Assembly (NCBI GenBank): GCA_027449965.1
Contig: DAIDKP010000027.1
Span: 1 to 64,000, forward strand
Direction of reading: 5' to 3'
DNA length: 64,000 nucleotides
DNA from: Acidobacteriaceae bacterium
GTDB lineage: Bacteria > Acidobacteriota > Terriglobia > Terriglobales > Acidobacteriaceae
Shown here in pieces: positions 18,650 to 27,437 of this stretch. The translations under genes were made by a program, and so were the position numbers. The number at the start of each line of letters is the position of its first letter. Positions within the stretch are counted from its first letter, which is position 1. The notes under the pieces were generated by a model. The model ran no database searches and was not told the DNA's origin. It saw only the letters and a list, made by a program, of their open reading frames with translations.

Positions 18650-18862
18650 ATGCAGATTTCCGTTGAGGTCTCTTCCCCCGTGCAGCTTGAAGCCGAGCAG
18701 CGTGGCATTCCTGTGCAAGTATTTGTTCAGCAACTCATCGAACTTGCATTGGCTTCGCTGAACCGTTCCACAAATATCACACAAGACGTTCTTTTCGATG
18801 CCATGGATCGTATTCGCGCGCTGCGCAACTCCGATACTGTCACCCCTGCACATCTCGACTGA
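18650..18862 (+). CDS. Small unknown protein, 70 residues, antitoxin-like in style
   Basis: Starts with ATG at 18650 behind a good ribosome binding site (GCGGAGGCAGTTTC). The product, MQISVEVSSPVQLEAEQRG at its start, has a short beta strand followed by two amphipathic helices (VFVQQLIELALASLN and QDVLFDAMDRIRALR). This resembles the layout of small antitoxins such as UPF0175/VapB-like proteins, but that is only an impression and no toxin gene is next to it. Its 3' end overlaps the convergent patatin gene by 23 bases. Confidence 0.55.
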   Translation: MQISVEVSSPVQLEAEQRGIPVQVFVQQLIELALASLNRSTNITQDVLFDAMDRIRALRNSDTVTPAHLD

Positions 18863-20570
18863 ACTCCCAGTTCAGTAGCACGCCAAGTGCCAGATCGGCT
18901 CCCCACTGCGCTGGATATCGTTCAACCGGGTTTGTCAGCTCGTGCGTAAGAATCTGATTGATTCGCTTCGTCAACCCTTCCTTCAGTGCCTGCAGGTCAT
19001 TGCGGTTGATCTGGTTCAGGCGTAGTCCATCGAGCGAGTGATCAATCTGAGTCGGCACCGGGCTGTAGTGAATTGGCCCCAGTTGTGGTCGACCACTTGT
19101 GCTGCTGCCGGCGTTCAGTTGTTCAATCAGCTTCTGTGCCTGCTCTCGACCGCATTCATAATCATGTCGTCGATACTGCTCGTCAAAGAAGCCGACAAAT
19201 GCCGCAATCCCTGCTCCGGCCAGCTTGCCGGGGTCAACGACCACTCCATATATCTCCATGTAATCGAGCTCGCTGAGGCCAGCCGATTTTTCCAGCAGGT
19301 GAATCCCGGAGAGCAGTGTTTGCCCGGCCACGGTTTGTGCGCCGCCCACCTGTGCTAACTCCTCAGCGAACTGACGGCCGAGCCGGTCTTTGGTCTGAGC
19401 GCGGGATTCGTCGCCGGGAACCGTTTGATACAGCAGATCAAGCAGGGTTTCATGGCTAGCCTGTCGGCTGGCAAGCTGGTCCGGCGCAATCGCTCCCGAA
19501 GCGATGGCGTTGGCAAGCTGCTGCGCCTGTGTATCGAGTTGCTGAACGCGCGTATTGATGGCGTCAGCCTCGACCCAGTCCTGGAACATCGCCTGCCCCA
19601 TATAGACCGATCCGATGCGGCCCAACACGCGAACCATGTTCACGTTGTTTTCGTTCAGCGAGGGGTCGCACTGGTCGCTCATCGGATTCGGTGAGATGAA
19701 CAGATAGAAGCGATTTTCGGAGTGCTGGTGGCCGTCTGCATCGTCCATGAGCTGCTTGGCCATGCCCAGCGGCTGATTCTGAAGAATGCCGCCGTCGGAG
19801 TAGTTGAACTGGCGGCTGCCCTCGGTCCATCCAAGTGGTTTGTTGGCCGCGTAATCGGCGACGCTGCGCGTCAGGTTCTTTGTACGGAAAGCCACGGGGA
19901 AGGCTCCGCTGGCAACGGCTGCCGACGCGACATCTTGCCACGTGTCTAGTGAGCGGTCGCTGCGTGAGAGCAGCCGCCGAATCGAGTCTTCAAATCGCGT
20001 GTACAGGAACTCGCCTCCGCTAATCATTGGCAGTCCGTAGTTAACGCCGGTCAGGTTGGTCAATGCCATCCCCAGGCGAATCTCGCCAGATTGCGGATGG
20101 ACGGCGAGGTGAGGGCCGTGATCGGTGATCTCGCCTGCCGTGACATCGGTCAGCAGTTTTTCCCGTGCGATGGTCTCAATCAACTGCGAAGAAAGCAACG
20201 AAAGCAATGCAGGATCTCCGCCTTCGGCAATCGGAGCGTCGGTCGTATCCAGCAGTCCGGCCAGCGTGATGCGTTGGACCCACGTCTCATAAAGAGGGTT
20301 ATTCCAGGGCGCAGGATCTCCCAGCGCATCCACAAACGAGGGACCGTCGAAGAGCAGCTTCTGAGCCAGGATCGTCGCAGTCATTCCTCCTGCCGAGGCA
20401 CCCGTAAGCACATCCAGATAGATGGGTTGTCCATCCTGTTCCTGCTCCACCTTCAGGTTATGCTGGCGGATGGCTTCCAGCAGTTCATAGAGCGCACCAG
20501 CTTCGTAACTGCCGAGCGATACCGCTCCGGCAATCGTGATGGCGAGTCGTTTGGGGGAACCAATAGGCAT
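18840..20570 (-). CDS. Patatin-like phospholipase family protein
   Basis: Patatin domains are Ser-Asp lipid acyl hydrolases. In the 576-residue product the nucleophile motif G-A-S59-A-G and the catalytic YSD259GG are present, with an N-terminal glycine-rich loop AGAVSLGSYEAGAL in place of the common GGGxRG. The long part after residue 300 is not assigned. The start is the ATG at 20570 with a fine ribosome binding site (AAGGAGGAG); the frame is open upstream to 20798 but that part overlaps the trpF end and looks non-coding. Likely cytoplasmic: no signal peptide seen. Lipid substrate unknown. Confidence 0.88.
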   Translation of the reverse strand: MPIGSPKRLAITIAGAVSLGSYEAGALYELLEAIRQHNLKVEQEQDGQPIYLDVLTGASAGGMTATILAQKLLFDGPSFVDALGDPAPWNNPLYETWVQRITLAGLLDTTDAPIAEGGDPALLSLLSSQLIETIAREKLLTDVTAGEITDHGPHLAVHPQSGEIRLGMALTNLTGVNYGLPMISGGEFLYTRFEDSIRRLLSRSDRSLDTWQDVASAAVASGAFPVAFRTKNLTRSVADYAANKPLGWTEGSRQFNYSDGGILQNQPLGMAKQLMDDADGHQHSENRFYLFISPNPMSDQCDPSLNENNVNMVRVLGRIGSVYMGQAMFQDWVEADAINTRVQQLDTQAQQLANAIASGAIAPDQLASRQASHETLLDLLYQTVPGDESRAQTKDRLGRQFAEELAQVGGAQTVAGQTLLSGIHLLEKSAGLSELDYMEIYGVVVDPGKLAGAGIAAFVGFFDEQYRRHDYECGREQAQKLIEQLNAGSSTSGRPQLGPIHYSPVPTQIDHSLDGLRLNQINRNDLQALKEGLTKRINQILTHELTNPVERYPAQWGADLALGVLLNWEFSRDVQG

Positions 20571-20686
20571 GGAGCAATCTCCTCCTTCGTTTGCCCTTGA
20601 AGTGCAAAAAGGAACAGACTCTCGGGCTGCCGTCCACTGTATCGCAAAGTTGCAGAATTGGATGCAGCCGATTCTGCGCCGATGAC

Positions 20687-21412
20687 TTAGTGCGGGCTGG
20701 CGGAGGCCAGCCGGGCCAGCCGAATAAACTCCCGGACGCGCCCGCGATCCTTGATTCCGGGCCGAGATTCCACGCCGCTGGACACATCCACGCCCCATGG
20801 ATTCAGCATGTTGACGGCTTCTTTTACGTTCTCCGGCCTTAAGCCCCCGGCGGCAATGAGCCGCAGTTCCTGATGGCTTGCAAAGATCGTCCTGGCGGCA
20901 CTCTGCCAGTCAAAGGGAACGCCGGTTCCACCAACGATTTGACCCACTCGTGTATCGATCAGCGCAGCGTCGCTCAAGCCATCCTGAGCAATTGCTTCAA
21001 GCTGTGCATCCGCCTGAAGGTCGAAGTGAACAACCTGCACGATGCGCAGATCGACGCCAAAGCGCGCTCGCAGAAACTTCGCAGTAGCTGCAGATTTCGT
21101 TGCAGATTCCGGATTTTCCGCGGCAGCCAGGGCAGACTCCGCCTGGATTGCGTCAGTGCCGCCGTGCAACTGGACTCCGGTCAATGCGCACTGGTCCACG
21201 ATGCGGGCAATCTCATCTGCCGATAAATCGACGAAGACGCCAATCGACTCGATGCGGCCATCGAGCAGCGGAGTAATAGCTGCCACGGTCCTTGGGTCTG
21301 CCCGGCGCGGGCTGGGAGCAAAGACAAAGCCGACGGCGTCCGCACCGGCTTCAGCGGCGGCTAATGCGTCTTCCGCGCGTGTGTTGCCACAGATTTTGAT
21401 CCACAGGCTCAT
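20687..21412 (-). CDS. trpF: Phosphoribosylanthranilate isomerase
   Basis: Third step of tryptophan synthesis: isomerises phosphoribosylanthranilate to CdRP. The 241-residue TIM barrel has the catalytic-Cys motif KICGNTR at the N-terminus, VGFVFAPSPRR, GVFVDL, VQLHGG, then the late DTRVGQIVGGTGVPFDW with the catalytic Asp and the phosphate-loop AAGGLRPENV. It overlaps trpC by four bases (ATGA), so the two are coupled. Slightly longer than the usual 200-215 residues owing to an insert in the middle. Confidence 0.95.
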   Translation of the reverse strand: MSLWIKICGNTRAEDALAAAEAGADAVGFVFAPSPRRADPRTVAAITPLLDGRIESIGVFVDLSADEIARIVDQCALTGVQLHGGTDAIQAESALAAAENPESATKSAATAKFLRARFGVDLRIVQVVHFDLQADAQLEAIAQDGLSDAALIDTRVGQIVGGTGVPFDWQSAARTIFASHQELRLIAAGGLRPENVKEAVNMLNPWGVDVSSGVESRPGIKDRGRVREFIRLARLASASPH

Positions 21413-22257
21413 GGCCGGGCAGATTCCGTCTCGGTCAGCAGTGTGGCCAGAGCAGTGCCGGGGTCCTCGGCGCGCATCAGGCTCTCGCCAATCAGAAAGG
21501 CATCGAAGCCAGCCTGACGAAGCAGGCGAATTTCAGCGCCGCGCGCGATACCGCTCTCTGCCACGCGCACCACGCTTGAAGGAATGCGCTCAACCAGCTC
21601 CAGCGAAGTCTCCAGCCGAACCTCAAAGCTGCGCAGGTCGCGGTTATTCACCCCAATCGCATCGGGTAGCTCGGCCATCGCAAGCACGCGCTCCAGTTCT
21701 GCTTCGTCGTGGACTTCGGCGAGCACGTCCAGCCCGGCAGAGTGCGCCGTTCGCGCCAACTCCAGCATTGACTCGTCGTCGAGTGCGGCGGCAATCAGCA
21801 GAATGGCGTCAGCGGCGTGCGCCCGTGCCTCGAGGATTTGGTAATCGTCGATCATGAAGTCCTTGCGCAGGCAGGGCAGTGCGGTGGTGGCTGAGGCAAT
21901 CTCCAAATTCCGCAGACTGCCCTGAAAATACGGCTCATCAGTCAGCACAGAGAGCGCGGCAGCGCCGCCGGCAGCATAGCGATCGGCCAGCCATGCCACA
22001 TCGAAATCCTCTCGAATCAACCCCTTGGAAGGCGAAGCCTTCTTGATCTCTGCGATGATCGCCGGACCGTTTTCGGCCCTGTGGCGCAAAGCCCGTGCCC
22101 AGCCTCGCGGCGTGTGACCGGCGGCCTGCTGTTCCAACTCAGCCAGGGCCACGGTCGCCTGAGCACGGCTGATCTGCTGCCGCGTAGAGGCCAGAATTCG
22201 TCCCAGATGAGTGGTTTCGCCCGTGCTGCTCCGCATTTCGCTGAGTGTTTTCGCCAT
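21409..22257 (-). CDS. trpC: Indole-3-glycerol-phosphate synthase
   Basis: Converts CdRP to indole-glycerol phosphate, directly after TrpF. The 282-residue product has the catalytic IAEIKKASPSKG, FQGS, LRKDF, AEVHDE, GVNNRDL, VAESGI and FLIGESLM motifs of the family in order. It is first of a trpC-trpF pair; no other trp genes lie in the window. Its likely -10 box lies only seven bases before the ATG, hinting at a leaderless message. Confidence 0.96.
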   Translation of the reverse strand: MAKTLSEMRSSTGETTHLGRILASTRQQISRAQATVALAELEQQAAGHTPRGWARALRHRAENGPAIIAEIKKASPSKGLIREDFDVAWLADRYAAGGAAALSVLTDEPYFQGSLRNLEIASATTALPCLRKDFMIDDYQILEARAHAADAILLIAAALDDESMLELARTAHSAGLDVLAEVHDEAELERVLAMAELPDAIGVNNRDLRSFEVRLETSLELVERIPSSVVRVAESGIARGAEIRLLRQAGFDAFLIGESLMRAEDPGTALATLLTETESARP

Positions 22258-22264
22258 CCTGACC

Positions 22265-22292
22265 AGTATAGCGGGAGATCAATCGAAGCCAA
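22265..22292 (-). promoter_or_regulatory. Putative trpC promoter (near-leaderless)
   Basis: On the minus strand, TATACT (plus coordinates 22265-22270) matches the -10 consensus at five of six positions; a weaker TTGGCT lies 16 bases upstream (22287-22292). The hexamer ends seven bases before the trpC ATG, so transcription should start at or beside the start codon. Confidence 0.45.
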
Positions 22293-22296
22293 GAGA

Positions 22297-22325
22297 TTGA
22301 CCGCAATCCCTTTTTCCAATAGCAT
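22297..22325 (+). promoter_or_regulatory. Putative sigma-70 promoter of rpsT
   Basis: TTGACC (22297-22302), a 17-base spacer and TAGCAT (22320-22325) form a good vegetative promoter facing rpsT. It abuts, back to back, the trpC promoter. The implied rpsT leader is about 160 bases and contains hairpins ACCGT/ACGGT (22421-22434) and TGCCC/GGGCA (22455-22469). Confidence 0.55.
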
Positions 22326-22490
22326 GAAGATGCGAAGTTGTGCGCCATTCGCCGTCTCATCGGAGCCTCTGCGAGAGCAGGCACCCAAGACAGCAGAGGT
22401 CCGCAGTTCAGCCACCGCTTACCGTTGAAACGGTTCGGGGCATCGCACAGAATCTGCCCGTGCAGGGCACCCAAGGATGATCCGCAGACT

Positions 22491-22760
22491 ATGGCAAATC
22501 ATGTTTCTTCGTTGAAGCGCGCACGTCAGACCGTAACACGTACCGAAGTCAATCGCGCCAACCGTTCACGCGTCCGCTCCGCTCTTCGCGCTATGCGCGA
22601 AGCATTGGTCAAGGGCGAGTCCGCAGCGGCGCAGGCTCAATTTCGCCTGACCGCTTCCGCTTTGGACAAGGCAGTGCAGAAGGGTGTTCTGCACAAGAAT
22701 ACCGCTTCACGCTACAAGAGCCGCTTGAATGCGCGCATCAAGGCTCTGGTCGCCGCGTAA
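22491..22760 (+). CDS. rpsT: 30S ribosomal protein S20
   Basis: S20 binds the 5' domain of 16S rRNA. The 89-residue, Lys/Arg/Ala-rich helical product starts [21 protein letters not shown] and ends [23 protein letters not shown], the standard family layout. The frame is open to 22338, but homology starts at ATG 22491. Monocistronic: own promoter upstream and a hairpin terminator at 22832. Confidence 0.97.
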   Translation: MANHVSSLKRARQTVTRTEVNRANRSRVRSALRAMREALVKGESAAAQAQFRLTASALDKAVQKGVLHKNTASRYKSRLNARIKALVAA

Positions 22761-22831
22761 GCGAGCATTCCGGAGCTCGATCCAATACACCGGAGCGCTC
22801 AAGACGTACATCCCATCCTGAGAAAGTACAG

Positions 22832-22857
22832 CAAGCCAGCGCGTAATCGCTGGCTTG
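22832..22857 (+). terminator. Rho-independent terminator of rpsT
   Basis: CAAGCCAGCG (22832-22841) pairs exactly with CGCTGGCTTG (22848-22857) around CGTAAT; TTCTCGTTTG follows. It lies between rpsT and the convergent otsB. Confidence 0.8.
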
Positions 22858-22885
22858 TTCTCGTTTGTGTCGCAGAGTGGCCGCG

Positions 22886-23680
22886 TCACCAGGGGCATGT
22901 GGCGGCGATCCACGCATCCAGAAACAGCAGTAACTCCTGTGGAGGGCGCAGCCAGATCGAAGCCGCCGTGGCCCGATACTCGGTGCGCACCAGTACAGCA
23001 AGTCCATTCGAGCCGATGTTGAGAAAAGCGTCTTCATCGGTAGCGTCATCACCCAGATAGGCTACTTGCGCATCGCCTGGCAACGATTCCCGAATGGCTC
23101 TGACCGAATCTCCCTTGTGCGGGCGGGTCACGCGCAGTTCCAGCCCTCCATCAAAAGGCAACAGGCGCAGCGAGGTGCCTGCCAGCAGCGGCGTCCAGAG
23201 CCGCACGGCGAGCGCTCGCATCTGCTCGGCTGCATGACTGGGCTGTTCTCGCCAGTGCAGGGCCAGGCCGCCAGCTTTTTCTTCGAGCGCCCCGATCATA
23301 CCCAGGTCTTCAAGCCTATAGCGCGCCGCGCGCAGCGCAGCCACGTCGACCTCATCCAGTGGCATCCGCTCCAATTCTCCCTCAGCGGTGCGCAACTCCA
23401 GACCATGCGCGCCGCGGATTTCGATTCCTGACAACGGCTGCAACAGCATCGCAACCTCCGTCGCGGGACGTCCGGAGATCATTGTGATCCCGCTTGTGAG
23501 AGCCTGTTGAATGCGACCCAGACGCTCGGTCACGCCTTCGTAAGGACGTGCCTCCATGCGCTGTTGCTGAAACGGAGCCAGGGTGCCGTCGTAGTCCAGC
23601 AGCAATCGAGAGTGAGCAGCTGAAGCAAGGTCGGCGAAGAACTCGCGAAGTCTCTGCGTTTGCTGAGTTCGCTCAGGCAT
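22886..23680 (-). CDS. otsB: Trehalose-6-phosphate phosphatase
   Basis: HAD-family phosphatase that makes trehalose from trehalose-6-phosphate. The 264-residue product has motif I LLLDYDGTLAP (nucleophile Asp and acid Asp), motif II ISGRP, the cap region and the Mg-binding YLGDDATDEDAF motif. Its start lies 8 bases inside the end of otsA, so the synthase and phosphatase are translationally coupled. Trehalose protects against osmotic and desiccation stress. Confidence 0.95.
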   Translation of the reverse strand: MPERTQQTQRLREFFADLASAAHSRLLLDYDGTLAPFQQQRMEARPYEGVTERLGRIQQALTSGITMISGRPATEVAMLLQPLSGIEIRGAHGLELRTAEGELERMPLDEVDVAALRAARYRLEDLGMIGALEEKAGGLALHWREQPSHAAEQMRALAVRLWTPLLAGTSLRLLPFDGGLELRVTRPHKGDSVRAIRESLPGDAQVAYLGDDATDEDAFLNIGSNGLAVLVRTEYRATAASIWLRPPQELLLFLDAWIAATCPW

Positions 23681-25988
23681 GGATCACCGTGCTTTCTGTA
23701 GCTTCATGTCTCTCGGTACCGTTGACATCTGCATCGACCCAGGCATCTTCCAGCCGCAGGTCGCAGAGTTCACTCAACAGTTTGCTGGCCCACCAATAAA
23801 TGTTGTGGTCGCTGACCCACTGGCGCATTCGCCTCATGCGATCCGTAGCCTCCGCGCTATCCATGGCGAGTGCCCGAGCAATTGCTTCACCCGTGGCGGC
23901 AATGTCATACGGATTCACGATCAAGGCATCGCGCAGCTCACGAACGGCACCTGTGAACCGACTCAGAATCAGCACCCCGCGCTCATCCCGCCGCGAGGCA
24001 ATGAACTCTTTCGCCACAAGATTCATGCCGTCGTGCAGCGAGGTGACCATACAGATTTGCGCTGCGCGGTAGTAGCGTTGCAGCTCTTTGTGATCTTGTT
24101 GCTGCTGGATAAGCAGAATCGGTCGCCAGTTTCCGCGGCGGAATCGCGTATTGATGCGCTCAGCCTCTACCTCGATTTCGCGTTGCAACTCGGCGTAGCG
24201 CGGAATGGTGGAGCGCGTCGGCGCGCCGATCTGCATCAGCGTGAACTCACCCTGATGCTGCGGATGCTGCTCCAGCAAGCTTTCCACGGCTTGAAAGCGC
24301 TCCAGAATGCCCTTGGTGTAGTCCATGCGGTCCACCCCTATGGCCACCACGCTGGCTTCAAAATTCCACTGCTGGCAAATCTCGCGCAGATGATCTTCAC
24401 CGCGTTTGTCCGCTGCGGCATATTCTTCGGGCGGCAGATCAACGCTGATGGGAATGGGACGAATGATCGACCAATGATCGTTGCGCTTGACTGAGAAATG
24501 CTCCCAATCGACACGCGCCTCCAGCGCTCGGTCGACTGTGTCCAGAAAATTGTTGCAATGCGCCTGAACGTGGAAGCCAATCAGGTCTGCGCCCAGGAGT
24601 CCATGCACCAGTTCGCGCTGCCACGGACAGATGCCGAACGACTCTGGATTGGGCCAGGGAATATGCCAGAAAATCGCCACACGGGCATGGGGAATGCGCT
24701 CCTTGAGCAGGCGCGGCAGCAGCGCAAAGTGATAGTCCTGAATGAGCACGACCGGATGTGCATCGTCGCCAATCTCTTCGACCAGCGCGTCGGCAAATTT
24801 TCTGTTGACTCGCTCATACTGCTCCCAGTCACAGACGCGAAACGTGGGCCGCGTGTGGGCGATGTGGCAGAGCGGCCAGAGTCCTTCGTTGGCAAATCCG
24901 TAGTAGTAGCCTTGCTCCTCTTGTTCGCTCAGCCAGACGCGGCGCAGGGTGTAACGCGGCTCCTGTGGTGGCGCAGGAAGTCGGCCGTGGGAGTCTGCCG
25001 TCTCGTGGTCCGCACTCCCACTGCCATGCGCTACCCACGTTCCGTCACACGCGCACAGAATCGGCTCCAAGGCCGTCACCAGTCCGCTGGCTGGCACCTG
25101 AACGGTGATGCCCTGCGGCGTGTGGTTGTGAATGTACGGCTCGCGGTTGGACACCACGTAGAGATGGCTGTCGGCGAGCTTGGTGCGCACATGATCGGCC
25201 AGTCGTTGCGCGGTCCAGATCTGCGCTCGTATGTTGCGCAGGCGTGCTTCCGCCGCAGCTGCGGCACGCGCCTCATACACGCTCTCAATCAGCGGAGCCA
25301 CTTCGCTTGTGAGCGGCGCAAGAAAGTCGAGTGTCTCCATCGGCGGCCCTGTGACCTTGCCGTCACCCATGCGCAACGCGCGCATCCACTCCGCTGCCCG
25401 CGTGATGGGGCGCGTCAGCGTCCAGCGCACAATCATAATCGTGATCGCGGCGATGATGAGCACCTGGAATCCAAAGTGAGCGAGCGCCAGCGCCCACACT
25501 CGCAGAGTGGCATTGCGAATGTAACCCGTGTCATAGACGACGACCAGCGCGCCGGCTGGTTTCTGGTCTGCTGTGCGCAGCGGCGTCACCAGTACGTAGA
25601 CGCGACGCAATCGCATCCGGGTATAGAGGCCAATGGTGTGATTTTCTCTCACGGACGCAAGTGCTTGCTCCGGCATCTTTCGCAGGAGTGGAGCGATGGC
25701 CCGTGGCATCGCCAGTGCCACTCCGTTGCTGTCCAGCACAGAGATGCCCAGCAGCTGTCCTCGATTGCTGAACTGTTCGCCGAGGCGCGCAATGGAATTG
25801 CGATCTCCGGTATTCAGCATGAATTGTGCGCTGCGGGCCAGCCCGTCGGCCAGAGTGTCGGCCTTGCGCTCCAGGTCGGCATAGAGACTCAGCTTCTCTT
25901 GCCGGACTTCGTACCAGGAAGAGATTGTGGAAACAATCGTGATGCCCACTACCAAAGCGACAATCAATCGCAATCCAATGTTCTTCAT
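23673..25988 (-). CDS. otsA: Membrane-anchored trehalose-6-phosphate synthase with sensor-like and HAMP-like N-terminus
   Basis: The 771-residue product joins a receptor-like front to a GT20 synthase. Residues 5-24 form a membrane helix, about 25-163 a probable periplasmic domain (QLLGISVLDSNGVALA, as in single-Cache-type sensors), 164-188 a second membrane helix, and 189-245 a HAMP-like segment beginning TRPITRAAEWMRAL. GT20 starts near 276 (LYVVSNREPY) and keeps IQDYHFALLPRLL, FWHIPWPNPE, VDRMDYTKGI and SLHDGMNLVAKE. The usual OtsA has about 460-500 residues. Start: ATG at 25988 after TTGAGGAGAACG; open frame to 26099 is not needed. It should make trehalose-6-phosphate from UDP-glucose at the inner membrane, perhaps under control of an outside signal. 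Confidence 0.92.
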   Translation of the reverse strand: MKNIGLRLIVALVVGITIVSTISSWYEVRQEKLSLYADLERKADTLADGLARSAQFMLNTGDRNSIARLGEQFSNRGQLLGISVLDSNGVALAMPRAIAPLLRKMPEQALASVRENHTIGLYTRMRLRRVYVLVTPLRTADQKPAGALVVVYDTGYIRNATLRVWALALAHFGFQVLIIAAITIMIVRWTLTRPITRAAEWMRALRMGDGKVTGPPMETLDFLAPLTSEVAPLIESVYEARAAAAAEARLRNIRAQIWTAQRLADHVRTKLADSHLYVVSNREPYIHNHTPQGITVQVPASGLVTALEPILCACDGTWVAHGSGSADHETADSHGRLPAPPQEPRYTLRRVWLSEQEEQGYYYGFANEGLWPLCHIAHTRPTFRVCDWEQYERVNRKFADALVEEIGDDAHPVVLIQDYHFALLPRLLKERIPHARVAIFWHIPWPNPESFGICPWQRELVHGLLGADLIGFHVQAHCNNFLDTVDRALEARVDWEHFSVKRNDHWSIIRPIPISVDLPPEEYAAADKRGEDHLREICQQWNFEASVVAIGVDRMDYTKGILERFQAVESLLEQHPQHQGEFTLMQIGAPTRSTIPRYAELQREIEVEAERINTRFRRGNWRPILLIQQQQDHKELQRYYRAAQICMVTSLHDGMNLVAKEFIASRRDERGVLILSRFTGAVRELRDALIVNPYDIAATGEAIARALAMDSAEATDRMRRMRQWVSDHNIYWWASKLLSELCDLRLEDAWVDADVNGTERHEATESTVIHA

Positions 25989-26291
25989 CGTTCTCCTCAA
26001 GCGCCGGAGGCATCTTTGTCCGAATTGGCGACAGATGGCTCGGTCCGACGGATTCGCAATGCAGGCTCGGCAATTGCGCCGTACCGCATCAACCAGCATT
26101 GCGAAGATGGATTTTCCCTGGAAGATTTCCGCAGTTTCCGGATCTGCCTGGCAACGAAAAAGTACAGTGAATGGAGCTTGTTAGCAGTTTCTCAAAGATC
26201 AATTTGATCAATTTCCAAAAATAATTGTCCGTGCTCAACTCCGTCTCACAACGGACATGCCTGAATGCTCGTCGATCAGCGATGCGTCAAT
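25989..26291. other. 303-base gap before otsA, probable control region
   Basis: No convincing gene lies here. It contains an AT-rich stretch and the odd palindrome GATCAATTTGATC (26197-26209), followed by a second overlapping TTGATCAA, which could be an operator for otsA-otsB transcribed leftward. No clear sigma-70 promoter can be fixed by eye. No small precursor-peptide gene for the adjacent radical SAM protein could be supported. Confidence 0.4.
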
Positions 26292-27365
26292 CTACGAGTC
26301 CGCATTGCGGATGGAAACCAGCTCCGGAACAGTGCCAGCATGATGGCTGTTGCTGCCCGGCGAAATCACGTTGCTTTGCGGTCCGCGCCAGTGATCAATG
26401 TAGCTAATTTGATGCACGCAACTGATGGTGCAGTTGGGCGAGCACGACTTGGCCGTGCGATATTCGCGCTTCACATCCTGATGCGTGTAGCTGGCCAGCG
26501 GCACCCCTGGAAATCCGCGCTGTTGTGAGCAGTAATGCACCAGCCCGTTTTCACAGATATATAGATAGCGCGAACCGGCTCGGCAGCGCCAGTCGTTCGG
26601 TTTCCCTAAGGCAATCGCTTCCTGAAAATGGTTGAAGCGCGAGTAGTTCCGCTTCTTCATGCCGCGCATCTCAAAGTAAACCTTGGCTTCGTTTTCCTTG
26701 AGCGGTTTCAGTTGTCCGCTGCCGTCGTGGATGATGCCGATGGTAGACGTAAATCCAAGCCCTAGCGCGCGCTTCCCGATCACCAGTGCATCGTTCGGCT
26801 CACGAATGCCGCCGCCGACCACCGAGTTGATGTTCACGTGGAACTCCGCATATTCAGCCAGCATCTCGAGCTTCTTGTCGAGTACTTTCAGGCTTTTCTT
26901 GGACACTTCATCCGGCTCGATGTTGTCGATCGAAATCTGCATGTGGTCCAGTCCTGCCCGATTCAGTCGCTCAATCCGTTCGGCGTTGAGCAGATAGCCG
27001 TTGGTAATCATGCCCGCTAGTGCGCCCACTTTGCGAATGCGACGGATCACTTCGTCCAGTTCCGGATGCGTGAGCGGCTCGCCGCCGGAGATCGTGATGA
27101 TGCTTGTCCTCAGACGTCCCAGGTGATCGATTCGGCGCAGCATCTCGTCCAGTGGAACAGGCTCGGAAACCTTGTCGTACTCGTTGCAATATGCGCAGGA
27201 GAGATTGCAGAAACGCATGGGCACAATCTGCGCCATCACCGGATGGCCGGTCGAAGCCAGCGCCCTGCCCACGATCGCCAGTTCTCTCAGCTTGCGAAGC
27301 GCAGCCAATGTTTTGCCGCGTACTGTCTGTCTGCGTACATTTCCCACCCTTTTATTGAAACACAT
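26292..27365 (-). CDS. Radical SAM / SPASM-like protein of unknown function
   Basis: Radical SAM enzymes use a 4Fe-4S cluster to cleave S-adenosylmethionine. The 357-residue product (from ATG 27365; a TTG at 27371 is an alternative) carries the cluster motif C53-NLS-C57-AY-C60, the SAM-contact ISGGEPL, and GMITNGYLL. The C-terminal third has further cysteines (WRCRAG, YICENG, HYCSQQ, CSPNCTISC), as in SPASM-type extra cluster domains. An N-terminal basic helix precedes the barrel. Substrate is not evident. It follows the PDZ gene in the same direction. Confidence 0.88.
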   Translation of the reverse strand: MCFNKRVGNVRRQTVRGKTLAALRKLRELAIVGRALASTGHPVMAQIVPMRFCNLSCAYCNEYDKVSEPVPLDEMLRRIDHLGRLRTSIITISGGEPLTHPELDEVIRRIRKVGALAGMITNGYLLNAERIERLNRAGLDHMQISIDNIEPDEVSKKSLKVLDKKLEMLAEYAEFHVNINSVVGGGIREPNDALVIGKRALGLGFTSTIGIIHDGSGQLKPLKENEAKVYFEMRGMKKRNYSRFNHFQEAIALGKPNDWRCRAGSRYLYICENGLVHYCSQQRGFPGVPLASYTHQDVKREYRTAKSCSPNCTISCVHQISYIDHWRGPQSNVISPGSNSHHAGTVPELVSIRNADS

Positions 27366-27437
27366 CCGCAACCGAAGGGTCCAAGCGTCCCATGCTGGCT
27401 CCTTTTTCCTGCACCGCCGCTACGGGATGGACGTACT

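Noticed and set aside
25989-26099. Upstream extension of otsA to an ATG at 26099
   Set aside because: No ribosome binding site there; the ATG at 25988 has a strong one and starts the membrane helix directly.
24498-26207. A 569-codon open frame on the plus strand
   Set aside because: Antisense to otsA, with no recognisable domain.
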